Assembly: GCF_019748715.1 (NCBI RefSeq)
Contig: NZ_JACLBZ010000025.1
Span: 1-64,000 of the forward strand
Length of the DNA: 64,000 nt
DNA from: Sporosarcina aquimarina
Lineage (GTDB): Bacteria; Bacillota; Bacilli; Bacillales_A; Planococcaceae
Direction: 5' to 3'
Shown here: positions 26,198 to 35,160 of the stretch, in pieces
Layout of the letters: each line of letters opens with the position of its first letter
Numbering within the stretch: position 1 is the stretch's first letter
The notes under the pieces: generated by a model
What the model saw: the letters and a program-made list of their open reading frames with translations, nothing else
Databases searched by the model: none
Told to the model about the DNA's origin: nothing
Translations under genes and position numbers: made by a program

Positions 26198-26326
26198 GTT
26201 GATTGGAGCGGAAGGCGGCGACTCCTGGGGGATTAGCGTGTCAGGTGAGACCCTGGACTGAGCGAAGCGAGGGAAGCGGCTCACCGCACGCCCCCCGGAA
26301 AGCGTCCGCCCGCAGCGCAAATCAAC
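26198..26326. repeat. GC-rich 129-bp dispersed repeat of Bacillaceae type
   Basis: It begins GTTGATTGGAGCGGAAGGCG and ends GCGCAAATCAAC, so the ends are near-complementary (GTTGATT/AATCAAC), and the interior is rich in GC with many short palindromes. I recognise this pattern (GGAGCGGAAGGCGGCGACTCC, with GAGCGAAGCGAGG and GGAAAGCGTCCGC inside) as a repeat widely scattered between genes in Bacillaceae and Planococcaceae. No coding frame is likely. It lies between the bcr-like gene and fumC. Confidence 0.75.
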
Positions 26327-26437
26327 GGCGCTCGGACAAGGTACACCCGCCCAACGCTTTTTAATTCAAATTTCCGAAAAAATAAGGCATGATAGAGAGA
26401 GAGTCTGATTACTATTTTTCGAGAGGCGGATGGAAAG

Positions 26438-27823
26438 ATGGAATATCGTATTGAACATGACACATTTGGTGAAATTAAAGTACCTGCGGAGAAATTATGG
26501 GGTGCGCAAACACAGCGCAGTAAGCAAAACTTCAAAATCGGCGGCGAACGGATCCCGCTGGGCGTCATCCAAGCATTTGCCCATCTGAAGAAATCAACAG
26601 CTATCGCAAGCCATTCATTCGGCAATTTATCCGAAGTGAAAATGAAAGCCATCAAAACAGCAGCGGAAGAAGTCATCGAAGGAAAATGGGACGACCACTT
26701 CCCGTTAGTCGTTTGGCAAACAGGAAGCGGCACACAATCCAATATGAATATGAATGAAGTATTGGCCAACCGTGGCAATCAACTGCTCGAGGAGTGGGGA
26801 GAAGAAGACCGCCTGCACCCGAATGACGACGTCAATAAATCACAAAGTTCCAACGATACATTCCCGACGGCACTACATGTGGCGGGCGTTATCGCAGTGG
26901 AGCGTGAAGTACTTCCAGCAATCGATAAATTAAAAGAGACATTCGAAAAGAAATCCGAAGACTTCAAGGACATCATTAAAATTGGCCGGACGCACCTGCA
27001 AGATGCGACGCCGCTTACACTTGGACAGGAAATCAGCGGATGGCACCGGATGCTTGAGAAAACACGCAGCATGCTAGAAACAAGCGTGCAGTCAATGAAG
27101 GAACTTGCGATCGGCGGTACGGCAGTCGGTACAGGACTTAATGCGCCAGTTGGATTCGGTGAAAAAGTGGCAGAGGAAATTTCGAAATCTGTCGGTATTG
27201 ATTTCACTTCAGCTGAAAATAAATTCCACGCACTGACAAGCTATGATGAAGTCGTCTACACACATGGTGCATTGAAAGCTCTGGCTGCTGATTTAATGAA
27301 GGTAGCGAATGACGTGCGTTGGTTAGCTAGCGGTCCGCGTTCAGGCATCGGCGAAATTACGATTCCGGAAAACGAACCAGGCAGCTCAATCATGCCAGGT
27401 AAAGTGAACCCGACGCAAAGTGAGGCATTGACGATGGTCGTCGCACAAGTGATGGGGAACGACGCGACAATCGGCTTTGCGGCTAGCCAAGGGAACTTTG
27501 AATTAAACGTTTTTAAACCAGTCATCATCTATAACTTCCTCCAATCTGCAAAGTTATTGGCAGACGGAATGATCAGCTTCAATGATAATTGTGCAGTCGG
27601 TATCGAACCGAATCGCGAAGAAATCGATAACAAAGTGAAGAATTCATTGATGCTCGTTACGGCGTTGAACCCGTACATTGGCTATGAAAATGCGGCAAAA
27701 ATTGCGAAGAAAGCTCATAAAGAAGGTACGACGCTGAAAGAAGCTGCACTTTCCACGGGTCTATTGACTGAAGAACAATTTGACGAATATGTAGATCCGA
27801 GCAAAATGACGGGCAATCAATAA
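26438..27823 (+). CDS. fumC: Class II fumarate hydratase
   Basis: A 461-residue homotetrameric, iron-independent fumarase that interconverts fumarate and malate in the TCA cycle. The fumarase/aspartase signature [15 protein letters not shown] is near residue 316. Other marks are [15 protein letters not shown] near 99 and [11 protein letters not shown] near 139, which hold substrate-binding residues. The GKVNPTQ loop identifies fumarase rather than aspartase. The start ATG at 26438 follows GAGGCGGATGG. It is monocistronic. Confidence 0.96.
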   Translation: MEYRIEHDTFGEIKVPAEKLWGAQTQRSKQNFKIGGERIPLGVIQAFAHLKKSTAIASHSFGNLSEVKMKAIKTAAEEVIEGKWDDHFPLVVWQTGSGTQSNMNMNEVLANRGNQLLEEWGEEDRLHPNDDVNKSQSSNDTFPTALHVAGVIAVEREVLPAIDKLKETFEKKSEDFKDIIKIGRTHLQDATPLTLGQEISGWHRMLEKTRSMLETSVQSMKELAIGGTAVGTGLNAPVGFGEKVAEEISKSVGIDFTSAENKFHALTSYDEVVYTHGALKALAADLMKVANDVRWLASGPRSGIGEITIPENEPGSSIMPGKVNPTQSEALTMVVAQVMGNDATIGFAASQGNFELNVFKPVIIYNFLQSAKLLADGMISFNDNCAVGIEPNREEIDNKVKNSLMLVTALNPYIGYENAAKIAKKAHKEGTTLKEAALSTGLLTEEQFDEYVDPSKMTGNQ

Positions 27824-27834
27824 TTGTCACGAAA

Positions 27835-27869
27835 TTGTACTCCTGTTGATAGTACAAACCTTGTATACT
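27835..27869 (+). promoter_or_regulatory. Promoter with dyad upstream of the PCYCGC lipoprotein
   Basis: TTGTACT (27835-27841) and AGTACAA (27851-27857) form a perfect 7-bp dyad over the expected -35 position. TATACT (27864-27869) is a good -10. A regulator binding the dyad is plausible. Confidence 0.4.
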
Positions 27870-27907
27870 GAAGGCATCACGTCTGTATTAAGGAGTTCGA
27901 ACTTTAC

Positions 27908-28426
27908 ATGAAGAAGAAACTACTCGCAGGATTGGCTGCATTGACATTGGCACTCGCTGCTTGCGGAAACGGTGCGACGGAAAAGCCGGCAGAATCGGAT
28001 CCTCAAGATGCGAGAGCTGAAGCCGGGCATGTAGAACAACTCGCTAACGGCGACTTACAGGAAATCACTGCCTCAGCGGACATACTGCCATCCTTCTTGG
28101 ACGACAAGCCGGAAGATATGCGCATGGTCTATCAAGTCGCTGGTAAGGCGACCGATGTTCTAGAGTATATGCCATGCTACTGCGGTTGCGGCGATAGTGC
28201 TGGTCACAAAAGCAATATGAATTGTTTCCTTGACGAAGTACGAGAAGACGGATCAGTTGTTTGGGACGACCATGGCACACGCTGCCTAGTCTGTCTTGAA
28301 ATCGCAGTGAAATCTGTTCAAATGCAACAGGACGGTAAATCAATGAAAGAAATCCGTGACGCAATTGATGCTGAATACGGAAACGGAGACTATGCGAAGC
28401 CTACAGACACACCGATGCCAGCGTAA
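27908..28426 (+). CDS. PCYCGC-motif lipoprotein
   Basis: A 172-residue exported lipoprotein. The signal peptide ends in the lipobox LAAC (Cys20). The conserved core is EYMPCYCGCGDSAGHKSNMN, followed by CF and CLVCLEIAV, with five or more further cysteines. It matches the PCYCGC family (PF13798) of spore-forming and related Bacillota. The cysteine cluster could bind metal or take part in redox, but the function is not established. A strong terminator follows at 28461-28509. Confidence 0.85.
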   Translation: MKKKLLAGLAALTLALAACGNGATEKPAESDPQDARAEAGHVEQLANGDLQEITASADILPSFLDDKPEDMRMVYQVAGKATDVLEYMPCYCGCGDSAGHKSNMNCFLDEVREDGSVVWDDHGTRCLVCLEIAVKSVQMQQDGKSMKEIRDAIDAEYGNGDYAKPTDTPMPA

Positions 28427-28460
28427 TAACGACTTCCTTTATTCGGATAAGGATTTTGTG

Positions 28461-28509
28461 CTGCAGATGAACTTCAGAAATTATGAAGTTTGTCTGCAGT
28501 CTTTTTTTT
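28461..28509 (+). terminator. Terminator after the PCYCGC gene
   Basis: CTGCAGATGAACTTCA pairs with TGAAGTTTGTCTGCAG, followed by TCTTTTTTTT. Confidence 0.9.
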
Positions 28510-28546
28510 GGGAAAACCACAGTCGCGGTAGAAAGGGAATTTTATA

Positions 28547-28966
28547 ATGAAATACATACTGAAAGATCGCTATTTTGAATTTAGTGAAACAGCCGTGACA
28601 CATGAAGTGTTTAAAATCGGAGAATCGGAAGGAACGCTTTTTGAAGTTGAATTTAAATTGACGTTCTCTTATGGCTTTTTGGATTACGCACACAACTTTG
28701 TTTGGTTAAATGAGGATATTGAAACGCTGCTTGAGCAAATCAATAAAATTGGCGGAGAGAACTCAGGAACTCTTGGCACGTTCTCTCCTGGAGTCTCGTT
28801 TTCTTATGAAGCATGTGAGCATGAAAAAGGCTTATATGAACTCTCTGTCTTCATGGATACAGGATATATTAACTCCTACATGGGTACAGAATCCAAACTG
28901 GGAATCACCCTTACAGCGTCGATGGATGAAATACGAGGTTGGATTGCGGCTATCATTGAGAAATAG
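28547..28966 (+). CDS. Hypothetical protein, possible WapI-type immunity fold
   Basis: A 139-residue soluble protein with alternating beta strands and a C-terminal helix (DEIRGWIAAIIEK). I recognise no firm family. The length and a layout with an early acidic strand region, LLEQINKI helix and late EL/F strands are reminiscent of small immunity proteins annotated as WapI-like, but there is no toxin gene nearby. ATG at 28547 lies after GAAAGGGAATTTTATA. It stands alone between a terminator and the convergent queC. Confidence 0.5.
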   Translation: MKYILKDRYFEFSETAVTHEVFKIGESEGTLFEVEFKLTFSYGFLDYAHNFVWLNEDIETLLEQINKIGGENSGTLGTFSPGVSFSYEACEHEKGLYELSVFMDTGYINSYMGTESKLGITLTASMDEIRGWIAAIIEK

Positions 28967-29045
28967 AGGAGGGATCGTTGTGATCCTTCCTCTATTTACT
29001 AGTTTCAGAAAGTTTTTATTTTGTATGCTTAATAAATTCCAGCTA

Positions 29046-29699
29046 TCAAGCCTCACGTCGCTCTAAATACTCCTCCAATCCCTGACTCCGCAGTTTGCAT
29101 GCGGGACAAGTTCCGCAACCCGCAGCAGGGATACCGTTATAGCAAGTAAGCGTGCGCTGCTGAATGAAGTCGAATGCGCCGAGTTGATCGGATAATTCCC
29201 AGACACTTGCTTTATCGAGCCACATCAACGGTGTATGCATGACGAACTTTGCATCCATTGCTAAGTTCAACGTTACGTTCAATGACTTGACGAACGTATC
29301 GCGGCAATCCGGATAGCCGCTGAAATCCGTCTCACTGACGCCTGTGACAAGATGGCGCGCCCCGATTGCTTGAGCGTAGACCGCTGCGAAAGAGAAAAAT
29401 AGGTGATTACGTCCGGGAACGAAAGTGGACGGCAATTCACCGACTTCTTCTGTAATCTTGATAGTGTCCCGCGTCAGCGCATTCGCGGACAATTGATTGA
29501 TCAAAGTCATGTCCAATACTTTGAATGAAACACCAAGCTCTTCCGCAATGTTGCGGGCGCATTCGATTTCTGCATGATGGCGCTGGCCATAATCAAATGT
29601 CACAGTCGTCACTTCTTTGAATTGTTTCAATGCCCAAAATAGGCAAGTGGTACTGTCTTGGCCGCCGCTGAAGACGACGACTGCTTTTTCTTGTTTCAT
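29046..29699 (-). CDS. queC: 7-cyano-7-deazaguanine synthase QueC
   Basis: A 217-residue enzyme that converts 7-carboxy-7-deazaguanine to preQ0 with ATP and ammonia in queuosine synthesis. The PP-loop FSGGQDSTT is at residues 9-17. The C-terminal zinc site is [16 protein letters not shown] (four cysteines). The start ATG at 29699 follows GGAGTG. It is transcribed alone, without queD/E/F, behind a preQ1-I riboswitch that overlaps the ribosome binding site. Confidence 0.96.
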   Translation of the reverse strand: MKQEKAVVVFSGGQDSTTCLFWALKQFKEVTTVTFDYGQRHHAEIECARNIAEELGVSFKVLDMTLINQLSANALTRDTIKITEEVGELPSTFVPGRNHLFFSFAAVYAQAIGARHLVTGVSETDFSGYPDCRDTFVKSLNVTLNLAMDAKFVMHTPLMWLDKASVWELSDQLGAFDFIQQRTLTCYNGIPAAGCGTCPACKLRSQGLEEYLERREA

Positions 29700-29707
29700 A
29701 TGTATTC

Positions 29708-29756
29708 ACTCCGTTAGTAGTTTTTTAGAGAGGGATTTCACGAACCTCTTTAATCG
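29708..29756 (-). ncRNA. preQ1-I riboswitch upstream of queC
   Basis: Read on the minus strand, AGAGGTTC is followed by ATCCCTCT and then the A-rich tail TAAAAAACTA. These are the conserved blocks of the class I preQ1 aptamer (compare the Bacillus queC leader). The P1 stem is AGAGG/CCTCT. The ribosome binding site AACGGAGTG starts within a few bases of the tail and there is no separate terminator, so ligand binding probably blocks translation initiation. Confidence 0.8.
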
Positions 29757-29860
29757 CTTCCATCATACCATAGCCGCACCTCCAAACCGGTCCATTCGTT
29801 TCATATGAAAGTAAAAAGGGTATGGTATAATTTAGTCAAATTAGGCAGGAGGGGATTCAG

Positions 29861-30853
29861 TTGATTCGTTTTGTAGAGTTTGAAGAGCAGTACATATCGC
29901 AGATGGCGTCATTACTCGCCGCTAGACATCGAGACGAACGTCAGCGGTTCTCATTTTTGCATGAACGTTTTGAAGATGTAAATGAGGCGGAGAAACGATT
30001 GCGCGAAGAAATGAGTAAGTCATATATGGGTGGGATTGTGACGTTGCGTGATGACAATGTGATCGGCTATTTGTTATTCGAATATCGGCAGGATGCCATT
30101 CGCGGACGTACAATTTACGTCGGCTATCCTTCATTTGTCATTCATGAAGATGAGCATCCACGACTGGCACGCTTGATGTATACGGAAGCAGGGGCGGAGT
30201 GGGTACGTAATGGCTATTTTGAACACGTACTGGATGTCCCGGTCGGCAATGACGAATTAATTCTTGAGATGCTGGAGCAATCATTTCATTTCGAACAACG
30301 TTTTGCTGCCCTGTCATTGGAACGATACCGCGCTCAGCCGGGAGAAAACAGCTTGGTGGCGATGAAGGAATTGGTGGGAGACGAACAATCCGCCCTGCGT
30401 ACGATGGCATCTTGGAATAGTATGCATCAGGCAAAAGCGCCGGCATGGCAGCCGATAACGCAGGAAGCACTTGATCAGGAGCTCGAGACTTTCGAAGCGT
30501 ATGAAGGAAAAGAAGGGACACGTAGCTGGGTTGCGGAACAGGATGGAGTTCCGGTTGCTTTTCATTTATATACTCCAGCAGATGCACGGCATGCGATGAC
30601 CACACCGAGTCAGGCGGCGGTACTTGTCCAGGCCGCTACGAACATCGAGCTGCGCGGACAAGGCATCGGCAAGTCGATCGCCAATCACAGCTTCACTCAA
30701 ATAAAGAAGGCAGGCTATGAATACATTATGACGGATTGGTATACGGCAAACCATCTGGCATCATATTTCTGGCCGAAGCTCGGATTCCGATCGTATATGA
30801 TCCGCATGGCACGAACAGTGGACGCACGTATTGCGTGGGCGGACGGCCAATGA
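29861..30853 (+). CDS. Two-domain GNAT acetyltransferase-like protein
   Basis: A 330-residue protein. The N-terminal half (about 1-150) looks like a diverged GNAT fold with GYLLFEYR. The C-terminal half (about 165-320) has an acetyl-CoA loop in NIELRGQGIGKSIANHSF and the final GNAT strand region WPKLGFRSYMIRMAR. The start is TTG at 29861 after AGGAGGGGATTCAG. Its TGA stop overlaps the next start (ATGA), so the partner ATP-pyrophosphatase is translationally coupled. The acceptor substrate is unknown. Confidence 0.85.
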   Translation: MIRFVEFEEQYISQMASLLAARHRDERQRFSFLHERFEDVNEAEKRLREEMSKSYMGGIVTLRDDNVIGYLLFEYRQDAIRGRTIYVGYPSFVIHEDEHPRLARLMYTEAGAEWVRNGYFEHVLDVPVGNDELILEMLEQSFHFEQRFAALSLERYRAQPGENSLVAMKELVGDEQSALRTMASWNSMHQAKAPAWQPITQEALDQELETFEAYEGKEGTRSWVAEQDGVPVAFHLYTPADARHAMTTPSQAAVLVQAATNIELRGQGIGKSIANHSFTQIKKAGYEYIMTDWYTANHLASYFWPKLGFRSYMIRMARTVDARIAWADGQ

Positions 30854-31527
30854 CCGGCGTGAAGTTCGTTGCATCTTGGAGTGGCGGCAAGGACTCTGCG
30901 CTTGCCGTTCATCGAGCCGTAAAAGCAGGAAATATTCCAGCAATGTCCTGGACAATGTTCGATAAAGAACAAAACCAATCCAAATCCCATGCATTACCGT
31001 TAGAAATCATTCAAGCGCAAGCCAAGCAGCTCGGAGTACCCCTGATGATCCGAAAAGCAGATTGGGCGGGCTATGAGACACAATTTCTCGATGCTATGCG
31101 GGTTTGTAAGGCACATGGCATCCCGCAGGCTGTGTTTGGCGACATTGATTTAGAAGATCATCTATCCTGGGTGCAATCGATGTGTGCAAAAGCTGGCATT
31201 GATGCGGTTCATCCGTTGTGGGAAGAACCTCGGCGCAAACTGTTAGAGGAATTCATTCGTGAAGGATTCGAGGCGTATATCGTAGTCGTCAATACGAAGC
31301 TGATGCCAGCCGAATTCCTTGGCAGACGCTTCACGATTGAATTAATGGATGAACTCGAAGCACTCGGCATCGATAGCTGCGGCGAATCGGGAGAATTCCA
31401 TACCGTTGTTGTCGATGGACCTATTTTCAAGGAGCGGATTCCATTGAAGATGGGGGAGACTGTTGAGAAAGATGGCTATGTGTTTTCAATGTGTAAATTA
31501 GATGAAAAACTTCCACAAGCTGAATAG
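30850..31527 (+). CDS. Diphthine-ammonia-ligase-family ATP-pyrophosphatase (bacterial homologue)
   Basis: A 225-residue PP-loop enzyme of the Dph6/MJ0570 family. The ATP loop is SWSGGKDSAL (about 9-18). The family-specific motif GESGEFHT is near residue 181, and GDIDLEDH is near 98. In eukaryotes and archaea the family amidates diphthine on elongation factor 2. Bacteria lack diphthamide, so the substrate here is different and unknown. ATG at 30850 overlaps the GNAT stop by 4 bp; the upstream in-frame codons lie inside that gene and are not used. Confidence 0.85.
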   Translation: MTGVKFVASWSGGKDSALAVHRAVKAGNIPAMSWTMFDKEQNQSKSHALPLEIIQAQAKQLGVPLMIRKADWAGYETQFLDAMRVCKAHGIPQAVFGDIDLEDHLSWVQSMCAKAGIDAVHPLWEEPRRKLLEEFIREGFEAYIVVVNTKLMPAEFLGRRFTIELMDELEALGIDSCGESGEFHTVVVDGPIFKERIPLKMGETVEKDGYVFSMCKLDEKLPQAE

Positions 31528-31546
31528 GCAATTGTGGAAGTTTTTT
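31505..31546 (+). terminator. Terminator overlapping the stop of the ATP-pyrophosphatase gene
   Basis: AAACTTCCACAA and TTGTGGAAGTTT pair perfectly, followed by TTTT. The 5' arm is within the last codons of the gene. Confidence 0.9.
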
Positions 31547-31574
31547 GTTTATGGACTTGGCTGGGGCAAAGGAA

Positions 31575-31670
31575 GAATGTGCGGTCCGGATGGACTTTGG
31601 ATCGGTTGATCGATACTTTGGTGCGGTGCAATGTCACTTTGGTTCGTTACAGCGAGATTTTGGAGTGTTT
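31575..31670. repeat. Degenerate 21-bp tandem repeat (locus 2)
   Basis: TTTGG cores recur at 31596, 31617, 31638 and 31659, exactly 21 bp apart, preceded by GAATGTGCGGT as in locus 1 (10656-10802). Units read like ACTTTGGTGCGGTGCAATGTC (first 20 bases conserved in type only). Again it sits between the 3' ends of convergent genes. Confidence 0.7.
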
Positions 31671-31677
31671 CCCGATT

Positions 31678-32463
31678 TCACGATAGTTCCACTGCCGCAT
31701 CATACACTCCAGGCGCTGCATGGAGCTTCACCTGTTCCAGTAAATCAGACCGCTGATCAAAACGGATCGTCTTTGTGCGTCCGTCCATCCACTTGCGCGA
31801 AAAGCGTTCTTTATTGATTGAGAAAGTGCCATCTTCCACTGTCTTAGCGACCAGCATTGTCTTATTGAATGGGGAATCGGGATGAGTATGGATCAATTCT
31901 TTAACCCGATTCAGATCCTCCCAGCCGACGATGTCCGGTTCAAAAGCGCAATGCTTTGTCCAGCCTTCTTCAGACCGTCGTTCGCATAACATGGACCCTT
32001 TCTCCGTTTTCTGCGAACGTAGGCGATAGCTTCCTGACGGGGAAGTGATTGTTCTGCCATCTAACGCGAGCGGCGCCAACGCCAAATTATTTCCCGACCC
32101 GCTGTCAATCAGGTATAGGTTCTCTTTATATTCGAATAAATTGATCGTATGTGTGCGGTCCAAGCCCCATTCTTGTCCTGTCCATACTGTGGCGGCTGCG
32201 AGAGATACGTTAAAACTCAATTTACGCAAGACGATATGCAGTAAGCCGTTTAGTTCGTAGCAAAGACCTCCGCGTTCTGCATTCACCATCTTATCCAATA
32301 AAAACTGCTCCGTGATTGGCTCTTCATTCTTCAATAGGACATCCAAATTTTCGAATTCAAACAGCTGGGCGAATAATCGTTGGACACAGCTTATTTGCTG
32401 AATCGGGTTTTCTGATTGACTGTATCCTAGCTGTTCCAATCGTTCAATAATTCGTTGTGGCAT
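31678..32463 (-). CDS. nat: Arylamine N-acetyltransferase
   Basis: A 261-residue NAT-family enzyme that transfers acetyl from acetyl-CoA to arylamines, hydrazines or similar amines. The catalytic triad is readable: Cys68 in RGGLCYELNG, His in RTHTINL (about 112) and Asp in YLIDSGSG (about 127). The start ATG at 32463 follows GGAAG. The length is normal for bacterial NATs. It is monocistronic and converges on the repeat locus. Confidence 0.9.
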   Translation of the reverse strand: MPQRIIERLEQLGYSQSENPIQQISCVQRLFAQLFEFENLDVLLKNEEPITEQFLLDKMVNAERGGLCYELNGLLHIVLRKLSFNVSLAAATVWTGQEWGLDRTHTINLFEYKENLYLIDSGSGNNLALAPLALDGRTITSPSGSYRLRSQKTEKGSMLCERRSEEGWTKHCAFEPDIVGWEDLNRVKELIHTHPDSPFNKTMLVAKTVEDGTFSINKERFSRKWMDGRTKTIRFDQRSDLLEQVKLHAAPGVYDAAVELS

Positions 32464-32753
32464 GAGTGAATCTTCCTTTCTACACTTTTATTCGGTTGTT
32501 TGATTGAGGCTAGTATAGCAGATAAAAAGACTTTCCCAAACTTCTAAATGGCAGATCGAAAGTGGTTAGAAGGGATCGGTTGATTTAAGCGAAATTCTCA
32601 TCGAGTTTAGAATTGCTATGGAATTAATCTCATTCTGCAGTTCCTATATATTGTGTAATCCATATAATTATCGGAAAAGTATACTGATAACTGGTTGAAC
32701 AAACAGTAATAAGTGATTTTATATCCAGGGTTTGTTTATTTAATCAGGGGGTC

Positions 32754-33437
32754 ATGAGTATGTATAAAACAGAACAAGTGAATGTCTTTACGGCAGATCC
32801 ATCCGCAATCGGGCTATTTGGATTGGCGATGGTCACGCTCGTAGCTTCTTCGCAAAAATTATGACTCACTACAGATGTTTCGTTTGTTATCCCTTGGGCA
32901 ATATTGTTAGGTGGATTTGCGCAACTAATTGCCTGCATTAACGACTCGAAACTGAATAACACATTTGGTGCGACCGCTTTTGGCGCATACAGATTGTTTT
33001 GGCTGGCCGTCGCCTCCTCGTGGATGATTGAAAGAGGTATATTCGGGGAAACGCTGGCTGCAGGTGTAGACCCCAAACAATTGGGTTTTGCATTCGTCGG
33101 TTATCTGATTTTTATGCTATTCATGACGATTGGAGCGATGGAAACGCATAAGGTCATATTCTTCATATTTTTCTGCATCAACTTTCTATTTATCGGGCTG
33201 GCTCTCGACAGTTATGGAGTTTTGGGTGCATTCCCACAACAATAAGCCGCTTATTCGGAACTGAGCATTTCATTATTATTATTTTATGAAGCTGCCGCTG
33301 CGGTCTTGAATGAACATATCGAAAGAGAGCTTCTACCGGTGGGTAAGCCGTTCGGGCTCTTTAAGAAAGCGGATGAAGCAACAGTCAAACCTGCACATTC
33401 TACTCCAGTAAGCAGCGATTTAAATACATTCAGCTGA
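32754..33437 (+). pseudogene. Acetate/succinate transporter (SatP/YaaH, GPR1-FUN34 family), two in-frame stops
   Basis: One continuous frame encodes a near full-length, six-TM SatP/YaaH-type protein (227 codons). It starts MSMYKTEQVNVFTADPSAIG and ends with the family tail LPVGKPFGLFKK. It is interrupted by TGA at 32862-32864, where relatives have Gly (ASSQKLG), and TAA at 33243-33245, just before AAYSEL. There is no frameshift. Both look like single-base changes (GGA to TGA; TTA to TAA). It should make no functional importer unless the stops are read through. The middle part alone (from 32904) is not a plausible gene. Confidence 0.85.
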
Positions 33438-33611
33438 ATCGTAAAGGTTCAGTTAAAACATTAGGTGAGTAAATTAATCAAACCGAATGAGGCGTTTACT
33501 TTCTATGTAGGCGTCTTTTTTTGTTTGAGACTGTGAATGTGAGAATAAGTGTAACCCCTCTCCTAACCGGGAAAAGTAAAAGGACAGAACCTGTTAAGGA
33601 GGTCTATCGGT

Positions 33612-35060
33612 ATGCAAGATAAGAAAAAGTTGACTCTATTACAAATCAATGACGTACATGGGTATTTGGAAGAGCATTGGGAACATTTTTATGAAGTGAA
33701 TGAATCGGTCTATACACAAGTCGGTGGGTATGCTCGAATGGCAGGCTATATTCGTCAAGTTCATAAGGAACGCAATGGTTCGGTATTGCTGTTCGATGGT
33801 GGCGATACGTTTCATGGGACGCATCCTGTAGTGGATACGAAAGGGCAGATTCTATTGCCGATTTTGCGGGAGATGGGCATAGATGCGATGACAGGACATT
33901 GGGATTTTGCGTATGGTCCTGATTACTTACAGGAGTTGGTTGCTTCGTTGGGATATCCAATGCTCGCCATTAATTGCTATGACAAAAAGACAGACAGATT
34001 GGCATTCCCTCCTTTTCTAGTGAAAGAAGTAAATGACCTGAAAATAGGCGTGATTGGAATTGCGGCAACGATTGTCGATAAAGTGATGCCGCCAAATTTT
34101 AGTGAAGGTGTTTATTTTACGCTGGGGAACGAGGAACTGCCTGACTATATCCAGAAGTTGAAAAAGGAACAGAATGTGGATTTGATTGTTGTGCTTTCGC
34201 ATTTGGGATTGCCCCAAGATATTCAATTGGCAGAAGAAGTGGACGGTATCCAAGTGTTGCTGAGCGCGCATACACATAATCGGCTGTATGAACCGGTCAC
34301 CGTCAATGATACGATTATTATTCAATCGGGATGTCACGGCTCATTTGTAGGACGGCTGGATCTCGTAGTAAAGAACAAACAAATTGTAGAGCACGATCAT
34401 CAACTGGTCTTGATGGATGAACAAATACCGGAAGATAAAGCCATGAAAAAAATAGTGGATGAAGGAATGAGGCCGTATCGCAATCAGTTAGATGAAGTAA
34501 TCGGCGCGACAGAAACTGGATTGCACCGTCATGCCATTTTGGAAAGCACAATGGACAATTTCCTGCTGAAAGGATTGCTTGACTATACGAAAGCTGAAGT
34601 GGCATTTTCAAACGGCTGGAGATATGGCGCTCCTATTCCGCCAGGCGAACTGACGATGAATGATATATGGAACATCATTCCTGTAAATCCGCCCATATCA
34701 ACCGTTACATTGAAGGGAAAAGAGATATGGGAGTTGATGGAGAAAAGTCTTGAAGTGACGTTTTCGAGAAATCCGTACCATCAAATGGGCGGCTATGTAA
34801 AGAGAGTCCTCGGCCTGAATCTTTACGCTAAATTGGAAAACCCAAGCGGTCAGCGAATGCAAAGTTTATTTGTTGGCAATGAACCTGTCGCAATGGATCG
34901 GCTGTACAATGTAGCTTTTATCACGATGCAAGGTGTGCCGCATTCTTACGGAAAGGATCGCAGGAATTTGGAAATTCATGCGGTAGACGCGTTGAAGGAA
35001 TATGTGATAAAGAATCGGACGATTGAAGCATCATTGCGTGGGACAGTGACATTGATATAA
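33612..35060 (+). CDS. Cytoplasmic bifunctional metallophosphatase/5'-nucleotidase
   Basis: A 482-residue two-domain protein. The N-terminal calcineurin-type domain carries the dinuclear metal motifs QINDVHG (11-17), FDGGDTFHG (about 62-70), GHWDFAYG (about 96-103) where relatives often have GNHE/GNHD, LSHLG and SAHTHNR. The C-terminal domain (about 300-480) is the 5'-nucleotidase substrate domain. It lacks a signal peptide and so acts in the cytoplasm. The substrate (UMP, UDP-sugar, cyclic nucleotide) is not predictable. AAGGAGG precedes the ATG. Confidence 0.85.
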   Translation: MQDKKKLTLLQINDVHGYLEEHWEHFYEVNESVYTQVGGYARMAGYIRQVHKERNGSVLLFDGGDTFHGTHPVVDTKGQILLPILREMGIDAMTGHWDFAYGPDYLQELVASLGYPMLAINCYDKKTDRLAFPPFLVKEVNDLKIGVIGIAATIVDKVMPPNFSEGVYFTLGNEELPDYIQKLKKEQNVDLIVVLSHLGLPQDIQLAEEVDGIQVLLSAHTHNRLYEPVTVNDTIIIQSGCHGSFVGRLDLVVKNKQIVEHDHQLVLMDEQIPEDKAMKKIVDEGMRPYRNQLDEVIGATETGLHRHAILESTMDNFLLKGLLDYTKAEVAFSNGWRYGAPIPPGELTMNDIWNIIPVNPPISTVTLKGKEIWELMEKSLEVTFSRNPYHQMGGYVKRVLGLNLYAKLENPSGQRMQSLFVGNEPVAMDRLYNVAFITMQGVPHSYGKDRRNLEIHAVDALKEYVIKNRTIEASLRGTVTLI

Positions 35061-35160
35061 GTGGAAAAGTATTTAATTATCCTTGCAACCTGACCGACTA
35101 ATGGTTACATGCATTGCATATACATTAGCAAGCTCCTATTAAACTAATCAGGTGATGTAG

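Noticed and set aside
33480-33530. Terminator-like T-run before the 5'-nucleotidase gene
   Set aside because: The flanking GGCGT copies are direct, not inverted, so no hairpin forms.
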